Assembly (NCBI RefSeq): GCF_016937515.1
Contig: NZ_JAFHKM010000002.1
Location: forward strand, 1,049,001-1,113,000
From: Cohnella algarum
Lineage (GTDB): Bacteria; Bacillota; Bacilli; Paenibacillales; Paenibacillaceae
DNA: 64,000 bases
Reading direction: 5' to 3'
A model generated the notes under the pieces. That model was not told the DNA's origin and did no database searches. It worked only from the letters and a program-made list of their open reading frames with translations. Of the stretch, positions 47,202-56,385 are shown piece by piece (within the stretch, counting starts at the first letter, position 1; each line of letters begins with the position of its first letter). Position numbers and translations under genes: made by a program.

Positions 47202-48704
47202 TCAATACGCCCCCGTACCTTTGACCACTACAGGTATCGTTTTCAGCAAAATTTTCAACTCTAGTCCCAGGCTCCAGCGTTCGATATAATAGATATCCAG
47301 GTCGACCCACTGTTCGAAATCGAGGTCGCTCCTGCCGCTAACCTGCCATAGCCCGGTCATGCCCGGAAGCACGTCCAGCCGCCTCCAATGGTAATTCGTA
47401 TATTGTTCGACTTCCTGGGGCAACGGAGGCCTTGGTCCGATCAGGCTCATTTCTCCTTTTAACACGTTCCAAAGCTGCGGCAGCTCGTCAAGCGAATACT
47501 TTCGCAGCCACTTGCCGGATCTTGTCACTCGCGGGTCGTTTTTCAGTTTGAAAACCGGTCCGCTTGCCTCGTTGTCTTTCGCCAATGACGACTTCATTCG
47601 CTCCGCTTCATTGTGCATCGAACGGAACTTCAGCATATGAAAGGACATTCCGTTCTTTCCGATCCGCTGCTGGCGGAAAAATACCGGCCCCTTGGAATCC
47701 AGCTTGATCCATAGCCCAACCGCCAGAAAAACCGGCGACAGCGCGGTCAATAAAACAAGACTTCCCAAAATGTCGGCCATCCGCTTAAGCACGATGTTCA
47801 TGCCTCTGAGCGGCGTTTTGACCACTTGCATGCACGGATAGTCCAGATCTTTGCGGAACGTGAACACCGTGGCCATGCGGTCGTACATTTCCGGAATAAT
47901 CCGAATGTCCACATTGTACTTATATACCGCATGGATGATCGATTCGATCATTTGGCGTTCGGAAGGAATCGTAATATAGATCGTGTCGACGCGCGTCTGT
48001 TGCAGGATCGTTTCCAACTGATCGCTTCTCCCGATGATCCCTTCTCCCGTTTTATAGTCGTCCAGAAATCCGACGAAATGGTTTTTGCTTTTCCCTTGGG
48101 TGACCTGCTCCAAAATTTCCGCGCCGACCTTGCCGGCCCCTACAATAAGGACGTGGTTCCGAATCGTTCCTTTTTGATTCAAATAATTGATCAGAGCTGT
48201 ATAGAGAACTCTCCATAACAAGGACTCGCACAGGATAAGAACGATAAACGTAACCAATGTAATCCTAGAATATAGAAAGGTCGTTTTCAATAAGAAGGTA
48301 ATGCCAATCGTGATGAGAAAGGCATACACGCTGGATTTCGCCACAAACCAGTATTCTTCCATGAACGAACGTTCGGCTTTACCCGAGAACAAGTAGCCTT
48401 GGATAAGGGAAAAAGCATGGATGACGAGAAACATGAGCAAAAACAGCGCGTATTCCTCGATAACCGGCATCTGCCCGATCCATGAAAATGGATTAAGTGA
48501 GTTGATGTGGGTAAATTCGGGCATAATTTTCACGGTCATCAACAAGTAGAAAGTAAGAATGTATCCGATGTATTCGACAGCAAAAAAGAATCCCCGTATT
48601 TTGAGTCTGTGATTGCTCGCTTCTAACCGTTGCCGCGAAGTCGTGCCGACGGCTCTCACCTGGGCAGGGAATGTACGGGAATCTACCGTTTCTGGAATGG
48701 CCAT
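47202..48704 (-). CDS. Polyprenyl-phosphate hexose-1-phosphate transferase (WsfP/WbaP type)
   Basis: 500 residues. An N-terminal block of four or five helices (residues 30-160), a CoA-binding-like Rossmann part (VLIVGAGKVGAEILEQ at about 190-205), and the C-terminal bacterial sugar transferase domain (KRMADILGSLVLLTALSPVFLAVGLWIKLDSKGPVFFRQQRIG, FHMLKFRSM, YSLDELPQLWNVLKGEMSLIGPRPPLP, LPGMTGLWQVSGRSD). ATG has GGAG seven bases upstream. It places the first sugar (galactose or glucose in relatives) on undecaprenyl phosphate. With the O-ligase behind it, this is the expected start of S-layer glycan synthesis. Confidence 0.88.
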   Translation of the reverse strand: MAIPETVDSRTFPAQVRAVGTTSRQRLEASNHRLKIRGFFFAVEYIGYILTFYLLMTVKIMPEFTHINSLNPFSWIGQMPVIEEYALFLLMFLVIHAFSLIQGYLFSGKAERSFMEEYWFVAKSSVYAFLITIGITFLLKTTFLYSRITLVTFIVLILCESLLWRVLYTALINYLNQKGTIRNHVLIVGAGKVGAEILEQVTQGKSKNHFVGFLDDYKTGEGIIGRSDQLETILQQTRVDTIYITIPSERQMIESIIHAVYKYNVDIRIIPEMYDRMATVFTFRKDLDYPCMQVVKTPLRGMNIVLKRMADILGSLVLLTALSPVFLAVGLWIKLDSKGPVFFRQQRIGKNGMSFHMLKFRSMHNEAERMKSSLAKDNEASGPVFKLKNDPRVTRSGKWLRKYSLDELPQLWNVLKGEMSLIGPRPPLPQEVEQYTNYHWRRLDVLPGMTGLWQVSGRSDLDFEQWVDLDIYYIERWSLGLELKILLKTIPVVVKGTGAY

Positions 48705-48739
48705 ATTCGATCTCCAATAACTTAAAGATTACTGGCTCT

Positions 48740-48770
48740 ATTTTATCATAGTCAGACGCTTGCGTGTCGA
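48740..48770 (-). promoter_or_regulatory. Promoter candidate for the WsfP-like operon
   Basis: On the minus strand TCGACA (48765-48770), a 19-base spacer and TGATAAAAT (48740-48748) give an extended -10 element with a good but distant -35. It lies between the terminator at 48800-48823 and the start codon at 48704. Confidence 0.45.
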
Positions 48771-48799
48771 TTTTCCCGGAACTAACGCGAATATTAAAA

Positions 48800-48823
48800 C
48801 TGCCGAGGCATCGGCCTCGGCAG
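48800..48823 (-). terminator. Terminator after the secreted repetitive protein gene
   Basis: The minus strand folds into CTGCCGAGGC-CGAT-GCCTCGGCAG, a 10-bp GC-rich stem with a four-base loop, followed by TTTTAAT. It begins 17 bases after the stop codon at 48841. Confidence 0.88.
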
Positions 48824-48840
48824 GGAGTGAGAAGAGAAGT

Positions 48841-51000
48841 TTAAGAGCCTGCTTCCTCGGTATTCCAGGTTTGCTCAATGTACCAATAGTCAAGCGGACG
48901 GTCCGCAACCAGCTTCTTGGCGCCATTGACAACTTCATAGAGGCGAACGTTGTAATTAAGGGTACCGTCTATGCCGTTATACTCGGACGTTGCGCCGAAG
49001 GTTGCCGTTAGATCCGTACCGGCGGCAAACGAATCGGCTTCGCCCTCCAAGGCAATTTCTTTGGAGAAGTACGTATACACCGCTCCATCGTTCGGATCCG
49101 TTCCTTCAACCGTCAGCAGCAGCTTTCGATCCGTGGCGAAAACATTATAGGTCGTATCCTTGATCAAGTCGTAATTCAGCACGAGTTTAACCTCTTGTCC
49201 CGAAGCTTGCGCGAACACTTGAGGCGTGATTTCATTGATCGTAAGCTTGTACGGAGCAAGGGATACATCTTTATATGTGGTATTGACGCCTTGGTCCTGC
49301 GGGAGACGAATCGCGACCGCGTTCACATAACCGTCTGCCGTGTTCGTGCCGGTCGTATAGTTCGTATCCGTCACGGCTTCGCCGACGATCAACTGCAGGC
49401 TGCTCGTATCGTAATCCAGAGGAATGCTTGCACTGAAGTTCAAGAGCGCCTTGTTTTTCGGATTTACTTTTCCTTCGCCGGTCGATATCGCAGCCGGGAA
49501 GATATCCCCGTTTGTATTTTTAAAGAAGCCGACCAGCTTAACCGGGTCGATTGTCCGGGATTCGTTGTTGGTCAACGTCACTTGCGTCGTATAAAGCTTG
49601 GTCGTCGTGCTCTTGTAGATATTAACGGAATCGACTGTTCCGCTCATCGCACTGCCTTCTCTTGCGATTGCGTACGCTTGTTCGGAACCGTACACCGGAA
49701 TTTGGGCGATTGCCGAAGCGTTGGTCAATTCGCCAATCTTCGTCGAAGTTTGCTCATCGACCTTATTGTTCACCACAAGCTTAACCGAATTCAACGTGTA
49801 ATTGGTCGGAAGCTTCGCATAAACATCGATATCTACGTAGCCATTGGCGTTCAAGCCAAGCTGATTGCTGATCGCGATCGTTTTAAAGTCCAGCTGAACC
49901 TTGTCATCCAGGTAGAAATAACCGGCAAGATTAGGCAAGGCAGCCGTCTCCGTGCCTTTATTCTGAATGCGGATGCGAGCGGTCAATACGTCCTGACTTT
50001 CCCAAGGCTGTCTTACAATCTGCAGCAGGCTGACTTGGTAGGAGCCTTGGGTGTTCGTATACGTAAATTGATTGCTTGCCGTCGTACTGCCTGTAGACCC
50101 ACCGAACGAGAGTTGGTATGCTCCGACCGGCAGCTCTAGGGCGGTCTCTCCCCCGTTGTCCTTGGCCACGATAAGCTTCCAGCCGGTCGTTTTCAAGGAA
50201 GCCGGAATGTTGGCGGTTAGCTTGACTTCCTCCCTCTTCAGAGGAGCGATAACCAAATCTTCCGTCTCCTCCGGCGTCGCTTCATACATAATGCCTTCTG
50301 CCGTCTGAATGTAGTACTTGTATTTGCTCAGAGTTACCGCATTTTTTCCGACGTTGTTATAAACAAAATTGATGGTGGCCAAGTTATCGTCGCCGGAAGC
50401 TCCGATCGTGGCCGAGAGAACTTTCGTATTGACTTGCGTATTGCTGAAGTACAAAACTTTATACGATCCAGACGCCACAACGTTTGTATAGTTGGTCGGG
50501 AACTTGTAGCTGCCAACCGTCTTCTCATAGTTATTCGAACTGTAAGAGCTAAAGTCGAACTTCACGAGCCTGAAGATCAGATCGGAAAGCTTCGTCGATT
50601 GTCCTACGGTTGCATAAAGGGTAATGAACGTTTTGGAATACGGGGAAACCTTTGTTTTATTCGCATCCGCAGCCGACGTTTTAATAGGATATGTGCTTCC
50701 CGAAGCGCTGCTTAGCCGGAACCAGTAATCCGAAAGATCCAGTTCCTTCGCTTCCCCATTGTAAATGCTCAACGTAAACGTAGCGATTTGGCCGCCGTCC
50801 GTCGGCTTCAAGGCGACATCCACCAAATTGAAATAGCTCTTGCCGGATATGTAGATCGGTTTGACGACAGATGTCACGCTCGTTACTTTCGGTGTCGAAG
50901 CTGCAAACGCAGTTGTCGACGAAGCATATAAAGGAGCAGCGGCTATCATAGCTGCCGCAACGCCGATTGCAATCCGCTTTACTTTGCCTTTACGCAACAT
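48841..51000 (-). CDS. Secreted protein of repeated Ig-like domains, no SLH domain
   Basis: 719 residues from ATG 51000 (GGGAGG nine bases upstream). The signal peptide MLRKGKVKRIAIGVAAAMIAAAPLY... ends near AFAAS. The rest appears to be five or so beta-rich repeats of 100-130 residues: FTLSIYNGEAKELDLSDYWF, INFVYNNVGKNAVTLSKYKYYIQ, ARIRIQNKGTETAALPNLAGYFY and TQVTLTNNESRTIDPVKLVGFF align with each other. No catalytic motif, sortase signal or SLH domain. It directly follows the main S-layer gene (with a group II intron between), so a partner or second layer of the cell surface is possible. Function unknown. Confidence 0.75.
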   Translation of the reverse strand: MLRKGKVKRIAIGVAAAMIAAAPLYASSTTAFAASTPKVTSVTSVVKPIYISGKSYFNLVDVALKPTDGGQIATFTLSIYNGEAKELDLSDYWFRLSSASGSTYPIKTSAADANKTKVSPYSKTFITLYATVGQSTKLSDLIFRLVKFDFSSYSSNNYEKTVGSYKFPTNYTNVVASGSYKVLYFSNTQVNTKVLSATIGASGDDNLATINFVYNNVGKNAVTLSKYKYYIQTAEGIMYEATPEETEDLVIAPLKREEVKLTANIPASLKTTGWKLIVAKDNGGETALELPVGAYQLSFGGSTGSTTASNQFTYTNTQGSYQVSLLQIVRQPWESQDVLTARIRIQNKGTETAALPNLAGYFYLDDKVQLDFKTIAISNQLGLNANGYVDIDVYAKLPTNYTLNSVKLVVNNKVDEQTSTKIGELTNASAIAQIPVYGSEQAYAIAREGSAMSGTVDSVNIYKSTTTKLYTTQVTLTNNESRTIDPVKLVGFFKNTNGDIFPAAISTGEGKVNPKNKALLNFSASIPLDYDTSSLQLIVGEAVTDTNYTTGTNTADGYVNAVAIRLPQDQGVNTTYKDVSLAPYKLTINEITPQVFAQASGQEVKLVLNYDLIKDTTYNVFATDRKLLLTVEGTDPNDGAVYTYFSKEIALEGEADSFAAGTDLTATFGATSEYNGIDGTLNYNVRLYEVVNGAKKLVADRPLDYWYIEQTWNTEEAGS

Positions 51001-51171
51001 GATCCTTATCCTCCCTAAATTCCCTTTACTCTCAGTATAAAGCGAAAACATGAATAGAAGATGAATAGAACTTTAACCGCTAATTAGGAATCTAAACTAT
51101 ATACGTAAGAAACGTGCAAAAAGTTGTTGAAAAGAGGGAGTTTTCTTCTTTTTTATCCTTTCTTAAGCTTA

Positions 51172-53073
51172 ATCGGGTAGGAGGCTACTCATTAGTTGAG
51201 TAGCCGACCTCCCACACCACCGTACGTACCGTTCGGTATACGGCGGTTCCTAAGTTTACATTCGAACAGACTTGAAATACGCTGAGAAGGTTGTGTAACC
51301 GGCTTTCTCCAGAAGTATGTCGGTTACAGTCGTGTGCAGGATTGGGCTTTTGGCTGTTCGCCAATAGCCTTTTCTTGTACTCGCGAACTTGAAGGCGGTG
51401 TTGTGGTCGTTTCCGAGTTTACGTAGCATGGCATATCGGGTTCGTACGCGTTTCCAACGTTTCCAAATGTACATGCGTATTCTTCTTCTGAGCCATTGAT
51501 CGGTTACCTTAAGCAGGCTCTTCATATCCGCGAGTTTGAAGTAATTCAACCATCCCGTTATGAATTGTTTCAGCTTTAATTTCAGCTCGTCATATCCAAA
51601 CCCTTTGCTTCTTGCCGTGAGCTCTTTTATTCTCGCTTTCATTTTGCTGATGCTCTTGGCGTGGGTACGTAATTTAATTCCGTCCTTGGACGGATAGAAT
51701 CCGTAGCCCAGAAATTTGATCTTTCCGATGTAGGCCACCACTGTCTTCTCTAGGTTCACCCGAAGTCGCAATTTTCCTTCGATGAATGGCAGAATGTGTT
51801 CCAGCATCCGCGCCGCTGACCTTTTCGTCCTTGCGAAAAGGAGCATATCGTCCGCATATCTGACGAACTTGATTCTTCTGCGCTCCAGTTCGCGGTCCAA
51901 CTCGTTCAGCATGATGTTACTGCACAGGGGACTAATATTGCCGCCCTGTACAAGTCCCAGCTCTGTCTCCTCGAATTTCCCCTTGTTGATCGCGCCTGCC
52001 GCCAGATATTTGTGGATCAGCGATACGACTCTGCCGTCTTTAATCGTTCTGGACAGCAGTTCGATCATCTTCGCTTGATTGACTGTGTCGAAGAATTTCT
52101 CCAAATCCATGTCTACGACATAGGTGTATCCTTCGTTTGCGTAGGCCTTACATTTCCTTAAGGCATCGTGCGCGCTTCTCTTGGGTCTGAATCCATAGCT
52201 GGTTTCAGCAAATTGGGCTTCGAAGATGGGTTGTAGCACCTGTGCCACGGCTTGCTGCAGCATTCTGTCCACTGCGGTCGGTATGCCCAGCGTTCGCATC
52301 TTCCCGTTGTCCTTGGGGATCTCCACCCTGCGGACCGGATTTGGACGATATTTTCCGTCCAGAACAAGCTTTACGAGTTCATCTCCGTTGTCTTTGAGAT
52401 ATTGTAGCAATTCCTCTACTTCCATCCCATCGACGCCGTGTGCGCCTTTGTTCCTCTTCACTTGCTTGTAGGCATTGTTCAGATTCTCCCGGCTCAAGAT
52501 TTGCTCTAGTAGCTTGTCCCCTCGGCTGTTGGTGTTGGTGTTGTTGTTTTCAGTTATCCGCTTGTCGGTAAGCGCTCCCGCATACCCTTCGTGTTCCGCA
52601 CTATCTCTTTGCGGGCAGCCCTTGCTACAGCAAGGTATTCTGCTTTCTTTTGTCCCGACTTTGGTAACTTTCATTGACTAACACCTCCTTAGGTTCAACC
52701 CTTCATAACGCTTGTCGCGTTACTAATATGGTCTCTGCTGACTTCTCACGATAAATCTTGTTTCAACCGCATCTCGCTCATCCGCTTCATGCGTCCGTGA
52801 GACCTCCCACGGTAAGACGCGTCGCTTTCATCCCATGTACCCGCCGTATTTACATCCTCGTGTCCGTGCAGTTTATTGGATTTTGTCTTGTTTAGCAGAC
52901 TCGTCCCACTTTGGATGCCTGATGCGATTCGTGTTCCTCGGGTCGGGACTTTGCCTCCAGCTTCCTTCAGATTCCACCTCGCGATGGACACCCTTGCTCT
53001 TGGCTAATGGTTGGCAACTGCCAGCCCCCATAGCGGACTTTCACCGCCTAGCTGCGCGTCATGCGTGGCGCAC
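51172..53073 (-). mobile_element. Class C group II intron inserted behind the S-layer gene terminator
   Basis: On the minus strand the intron begins GTGCG at 53073 (consensus GUGYG) and ends near CCCGAT at 51172, about 1.9 kb. Domain V is recognisable at about 51216-51249 (CCGCCGTATACCGAACGGTA...), and domain VI is the hairpin at 51182-51204, GGCTACTC-AACTAAT-GAGTAGCC, with the branch-site adenosine in the loop region. The 5' exon ends in a rho-independent terminator (53079-53112) and its T run, the known target of bacterial class C introns. It encodes a maturase/reverse transcriptase in the same orientation. The 3' boundary is accurate to a few bases only. Confidence 0.88.
51256..52674 (-). 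CDS. ltrA: Group II intron reverse transcriptase/maturase
   Basis: 472 residues from ATG 52674 with AAGGAGGT eight bases upstream. RT motifs in order: KYRPNPVRRVEIPKDNGKMRTLGIPTAVDRMLQQA, SYGFRPKRSAHDAL, VVDMDLEKFFDTV, LVQGGNISPLCSNIMLNELD, the catalytic FVRYADDMLLF, then the X (maturase) domain with GYWRTAKSPILHTTV. There is no C-terminal HNH endonuclease, as expected for class C. All catalytic residues are present, so the intron may be active. Confidence 0.95.
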   Translation of the reverse strand: MKVTKVGTKESRIPCCSKGCPQRDSAEHEGYAGALTDKRITENNNTNTNSRGDKLLEQILSRENLNNAYKQVKRNKGAHGVDGMEVEELLQYLKDNGDELVKLVLDGKYRPNPVRRVEIPKDNGKMRTLGIPTAVDRMLQQAVAQVLQPIFEAQFAETSYGFRPKRSAHDALRKCKAYANEGYTYVVDMDLEKFFDTVNQAKMIELLSRTIKDGRVVSLIHKYLAAGAINKGKFEETELGLVQGGNISPLCSNIMLNELDRELERRRIKFVRYADDMLLFARTKRSAARMLEHILPFIEGKLRLRVNLEKTVVAYIGKIKFLGYGFYPSKDGIKLRTHAKSISKMKARIKELTARSKGFGYDELKLKLKQFITGWLNYFKLADMKSLLKVTDQWLRRRIRMYIWKRWKRVRTRYAMLRKLGNDHNTAFKFASTRKGYWRTAKSPILHTTVTDILLEKAGYTTFSAYFKSVRM

Positions 53074-53078
53074 TAAAA

Positions 53079-53112
53079 ACAAAAGAGCAAGCCCTAAGGC
53101 TTGCTCTTTTGT
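53079..53112 (-). terminator. Terminator of the main S-layer gene, target of the intron
   Basis: A perfect 15-bp stem (ACAAAAGAGCAAGCC / GGCTTGCTCTTTTGT) with a four-base loop begins 13 bases after the stop codon and is followed on the minus strand by TTTTTA and then the intron 5' end. Confidence 0.93.
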
Positions 53113-53125
53113 TTAAAGCTAGAAA

Positions 53126-55900
53126 TTACTTGCTGATTTCGCTGTCGGCAACTTTGTTGCCTTTCAGGTCAGCAACATTGGAGCCCGTGAACTTCACGAC
53201 GATCGTTTGCGAGTTGTTGAATACATTTCCGGTGCCAGCCGTCAGCGTCAATGCGGAACCGCTGATGGACGGAGACAACGTCGTACCCGTGTACTTCGTG
53301 CCGTTAATGTAAACTTCAACACCCGAAGCCGTAACCGTGGTGTTCAGAACTTCGCTGAACGTTACTTGGATAGCTCTGTCGCTGATAACCGCAACCGATT
53401 GAGCAACCGGAGCAACGTTTTCGTTCAGGAATACAACTTGTTTGTAGTTGGATTCGTTGTCCGTGTTCAGCGTATTGCCGTTTTCGTCAACGATGTTCGT
53501 AACGCTGATCAGACGATCGCCGCTTACCGGCGTTGCGCCAGCAGGCAGTTCAGCGATTACGGTTTTGGTATTGCCCAAGAAGTAAAGGTTCGTACCGCTC
53601 GGCAATGCAACACCGTTAATTTGGAACTTGCTAACATCAAGCGCTGCAGTCGTCAAGCTGTGGCTGAATACGAACTTGATCTGGTTATTAGCCAGCGTTG
53701 CGTCGTTATGTCCAGCCGTACCGCCATTCGTGTAAATAGTAGCCGTAACGATACCGCTCGTCGTGTTGCCGGAAACCGTCAGCGTAACCGTCGTAGCCGA
53801 AGTTTTGTTGCCGGCAGCATCAGCAAAGAAGGATGCGCCGTTCGGAATCGAAATGTCGTATTTACCAGCCGGCAGCGAGGATACAGAGTATGCGACATAG
53901 TTTGCTTCGCCGCTTTCTACCGTACCGTCGTTGTCAGCATCGTAACCGCCCGTGCCGCCGGCAAGGGAAGCCGTTTGGTTAGTAGTAACAACGTTGCTGT
54001 TGGACGTATACTTATAAGTCAGGGACGCAGGCTTGTTAGCCACGCTTTCGCTGAATTTCAGGACGATCAGGTTGCCGTCGGAGAAGACAGACTCAATCGT
54101 CGGAGCCGTCGTATCCTTGGAAATCGTCAGCGTTTGCGTCGTGTCGGAACCCGTATTTCCTACAAGATCCTTGTAGCCGCTGATTTTCACGGAAACAGTC
54201 AGGAAGCTGTTGCCGCCCAGCCAGCCGCTAACGTTGTACGATACAAGCGTCTTGTCGCTGGAATCAATCGCACCCGTAACATTACCGCCATAAGTGGTAT
54301 TGTAAACTGCACCAGCCGTACCGATTTCTTCGCTGTATTTCACTTTGATCGTAGAACCGTCAACCGTTACCGAAGTAACCGTCGGAGCAACGGAGTCGCC
54401 AGGAACATTCAGCGTCGTGCTGTAGTCGAAACGGTTGCCAGCGATGTCTTTACCGCCGATCAGGTAGAAGCTGTAGTTCTTGTCGGTGTCAAGGTTGTGC
54501 ACTTCGATCGAAGTGATGTCGTTCTCAGCGTCTCTGCCAATGGAGAAGTAGACAGAGCTGGAAACCGAGCTCGAAATCGTTGCGCCGTTGATGGAAACCG
54601 TACCAACGTCCGTAAGCGGTTCGCTGAACGTCAGGACTGCTTTTTTAGCTTTGTACTCGACTTTGGAAACCGTCGGAGCCGTCGTGTCGGACAGGTAAAC
54701 AGCTTCCTTGTAAGCCGTCAGAGACTTGCCCGAAGCGGATTTCAGGCTGCCGCTTACCGAGAATTGAGCGTAAGTGTTCAGCGTGAAGTCAGCAAACGTC
54801 AGCGTAACCGTCGTTTTGTCGTCGCTGATGGAAGTTCTCAGCGGCTCGCCGCTTCCGCCGATCAGGAAGTAAGAAGTAGCAGTTGCAGCGGCACCTACGC
54901 CATAGTTATGGCCGCCAACCGAAACGCCTTCTTGTACGGCTTTGTTGAACTTAACAGCGATTTGCTTGCCGTTCAGAACCGTAACGGATTCAACAGCGAA
55001 GCCGTCGATCGCAACGGAAACTTCTTCGGACTTGACAGCCGTCGTACCGGCATAAGCCGTTACTTTAACCGTATAAGTACCAGCGGATTGCTTCGTGGAC
55101 GTGTACGTGAACGTCTTGTCGGCGTTCAGCGTAGCAGCAGCTTCGGCAGCGGAGCCTACAGCGACTTTCACGCCGTCAACGTTGCCGTCGACTTTACCGG
55201 TAACGGTAATCGTGTCGTCGGAATTTACAACTGCTTTAACGTCAGACAGAGGTTGAACTTGACCCGCTTGGTACAGGTCGAATGCAACTTCGATCGTTTG
55301 ACCGCGGGTTGCGTTGGAAGCGTAGCTCGTCGACGGAAGCGTTACGCCAGCGTCGATCAGCGCTTGGATGTAAGGAGCGGCCCAAGCAGCTGCGCCGTCA
55401 ACTTTAGCGTCCGTTACCGGCTCCAGGCCGAGCGCGGTAGCTGCGACTTTGTAAACTTCTTGCAGCGTAACCGTTTGTTTCGGACCGAACTTGCCGTTGC
55501 CTACGCCGTTAACGAGACCAGCGTTGTCAGCGGCTTTGATTGCGCCGTACCACCATTGTCCGCTGACGACGTCAGTGAACGGGGAAGGAGCGGAAGTGTC
55601 TTCGGACAGACCCAGAACGGCAATGACGATCGTCGCGAATTGCGCGCGAGTCAGGTTGTCGTTCAGCATGTCGCTGCCCGTGGTCGTGCCTTTCAAAACT
55701 CCATTGTCTTTCAACTGCTGGTACTTCTGAGCAGTTGTCAGATTACTGTCGGCCGCAGACGCCATGGATGCGAACATACCGAATACCAGGGCGATGGCCA
55801 GAAGAAGAGACAAACTTTTCTTCATAACCTTTTTTTCTCCTCCTTGAAAAGGACTCTGTAGATTTGCTTTGTTCATAGAGAAATAGCTCGAATCTCTCAT
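53126..55900 (-). CDS. Probable main S-layer protein with N-terminal SLH domains; two in-frame starts
   Basis: 924 residues from ATG 55900, or 899 from ATG 55825. The inner start (GGAGGAG 11 bases upstream) gives a standard signal peptide, MKKSLSLLLAIALVFGMFASMASAA. The outer start (GGGGGTG, about eight bases upstream) adds 25 residues in the same frame. Three SLH-like units follow at about residues 45-210 (DNLTRAQFATIVIAVLG, GKFGPKQTVTLQEVYKVAA, ASNATRGQTIEVAFDLY), then repeated Big/SbsA-type Ig-like modules each opening with D-T-x-A-P-T-V/I (DTTAPTVSKV, DSVAPTVTSV, DTTAPTIESV). An alternating, low-charge composition, strong promoter, long leader and strong terminator are typical of S-layer genes. 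The polymer for its SLH domains is made by genes upstream. Confidence 0.85.
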   Translation of the reverse strand: MRDSSYFSMNKANLQSPFQGGEKKVMKKSLSLLLAIALVFGMFASMASAADSNLTTAQKYQQLKDNGVLKGTTTGSDMLNDNLTRAQFATIVIAVLGLSEDTSAPSPFTDVVSGQWWYGAIKAADNAGLVNGVGNGKFGPKQTVTLQEVYKVAATALGLEPVTDAKVDGAAAWAAPYIQALIDAGVTLPSTSYASNATRGQTIEVAFDLYQAGQVQPLSDVKAVVNSDDTITVTGKVDGNVDGVKVAVGSAAEAAATLNADKTFTYTSTKQSAGTYTVKVTAYAGTTAVKSEEVSVAIDGFAVESVTVLNGKQIAVKFNKAVQEGVSVGGHNYGVGAAATATSYFLIGGSGEPLRTSISDDKTTVTLTFADFTLNTYAQFSVSGSLKSASGKSLTAYKEAVYLSDTTAPTVSKVEYKAKKAVLTFSEPLTDVGTVSINGATISSSVSSSVYFSIGRDAENDITSIEVHNLDTDKNYSFYLIGGKDIAGNRFDYSTTLNVPGDSVAPTVTSVTVDGSTIKVKYSEEIGTAGAVYNTTYGGNVTGAIDSSDKTLVSYNVSGWLGGNSFLTVSVKISGYKDLVGNTGSDTTQTLTISKDTTAPTIESVFSDGNLIVLKFSESVANKPASLTYKYTSNSNVVTTNQTASLAGGTGGYDADNDGTVESGEANYVAYSVSSLPAGKYDISIPNGASFFADAAGNKTSATTVTLTVSGNTTSGIVTATIYTNGGTAGHNDATLANNQIKFVFSHSLTTAALDVSKFQINGVALPSGTNLYFLGNTKTVIAELPAGATPVSGDRLISVTNIVDENGNTLNTDNESNYKQVVFLNENVAPVAQSVAVISDRAIQVTFSEVLNTTVTASGVEVYINGTKYTGTTLSPSISGSALTLTAGTGNVFNNSQTIVVKFTGSNVADLKGNKVADSEISK

Positions 55901-56349
55901 CTGCGTTTCACCCCCTCTCCGGAGCTGAGCATTGTCTATAATTGATGTCTGCAATCATGACTATGTAGTAGAACATGTCGCAGAAACTCGTAATCTGGAA
56001 TACAAACGCAAAATAGGCAGGTAAAACATGCCACTTTATTCATTATACATGGGCAGTACCTTAGCGTAAAGAGAATTTTCCTCGAGAAACGCTAGATTAT
56101 AGGTCTTTGATCCCTCTGGATAAGTCACATGATGTTAGACGTTCGGCCGACGAAAAAGTTGCGGACTTTTATGAAAAAGGCTCAAATTTTTATCGGGAAC
56201 GTTGTTGTTGGCGCTCAATCGCCGCAATTATGTATTCGGGATCGATTTCTAGTATAACTTGTACGAGCCGTTTCGTCATTGCTTAACATTTTCCTGTCCG
56301 TAGAACTTCATCCAATTGATGTTTCTACTGACAAGCATGCGAAGAAAAA
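55826..56349 (-). promoter_or_regulatory. Promoter region and long leader of the S-layer gene
   Basis: The minus strand has TTTACG (56065-56070), a 17-base spacer and TATAAT (56042-56047), a strong sigma-A promoter; transcription should start near 56034. That leaves about 134 bases before the outer start codon (55900) and 209 before the inner one (55825). Long stable leaders and tandem starts are known for S-layer genes of Brevibacillus. Between 56071 and 56349 I see a further TATAAT near 56098 without a clear -35, but no gene. Confidence 0.65.
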
Positions 56350-56379
56350 GAGAAGCCGGCACTGCTCAGCCGGCCTCTC
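56350..56379 (-). terminator. Terminator after the large SLH gene
   Basis: The minus strand folds AGAGGCCGGC-loop-GCCGGCTTCT, a 10-bp stem, followed by CTTTTTC, starting seven bases after the stop codon. Confidence 0.85.
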
Positions 56380-56385
56380 CCCATG

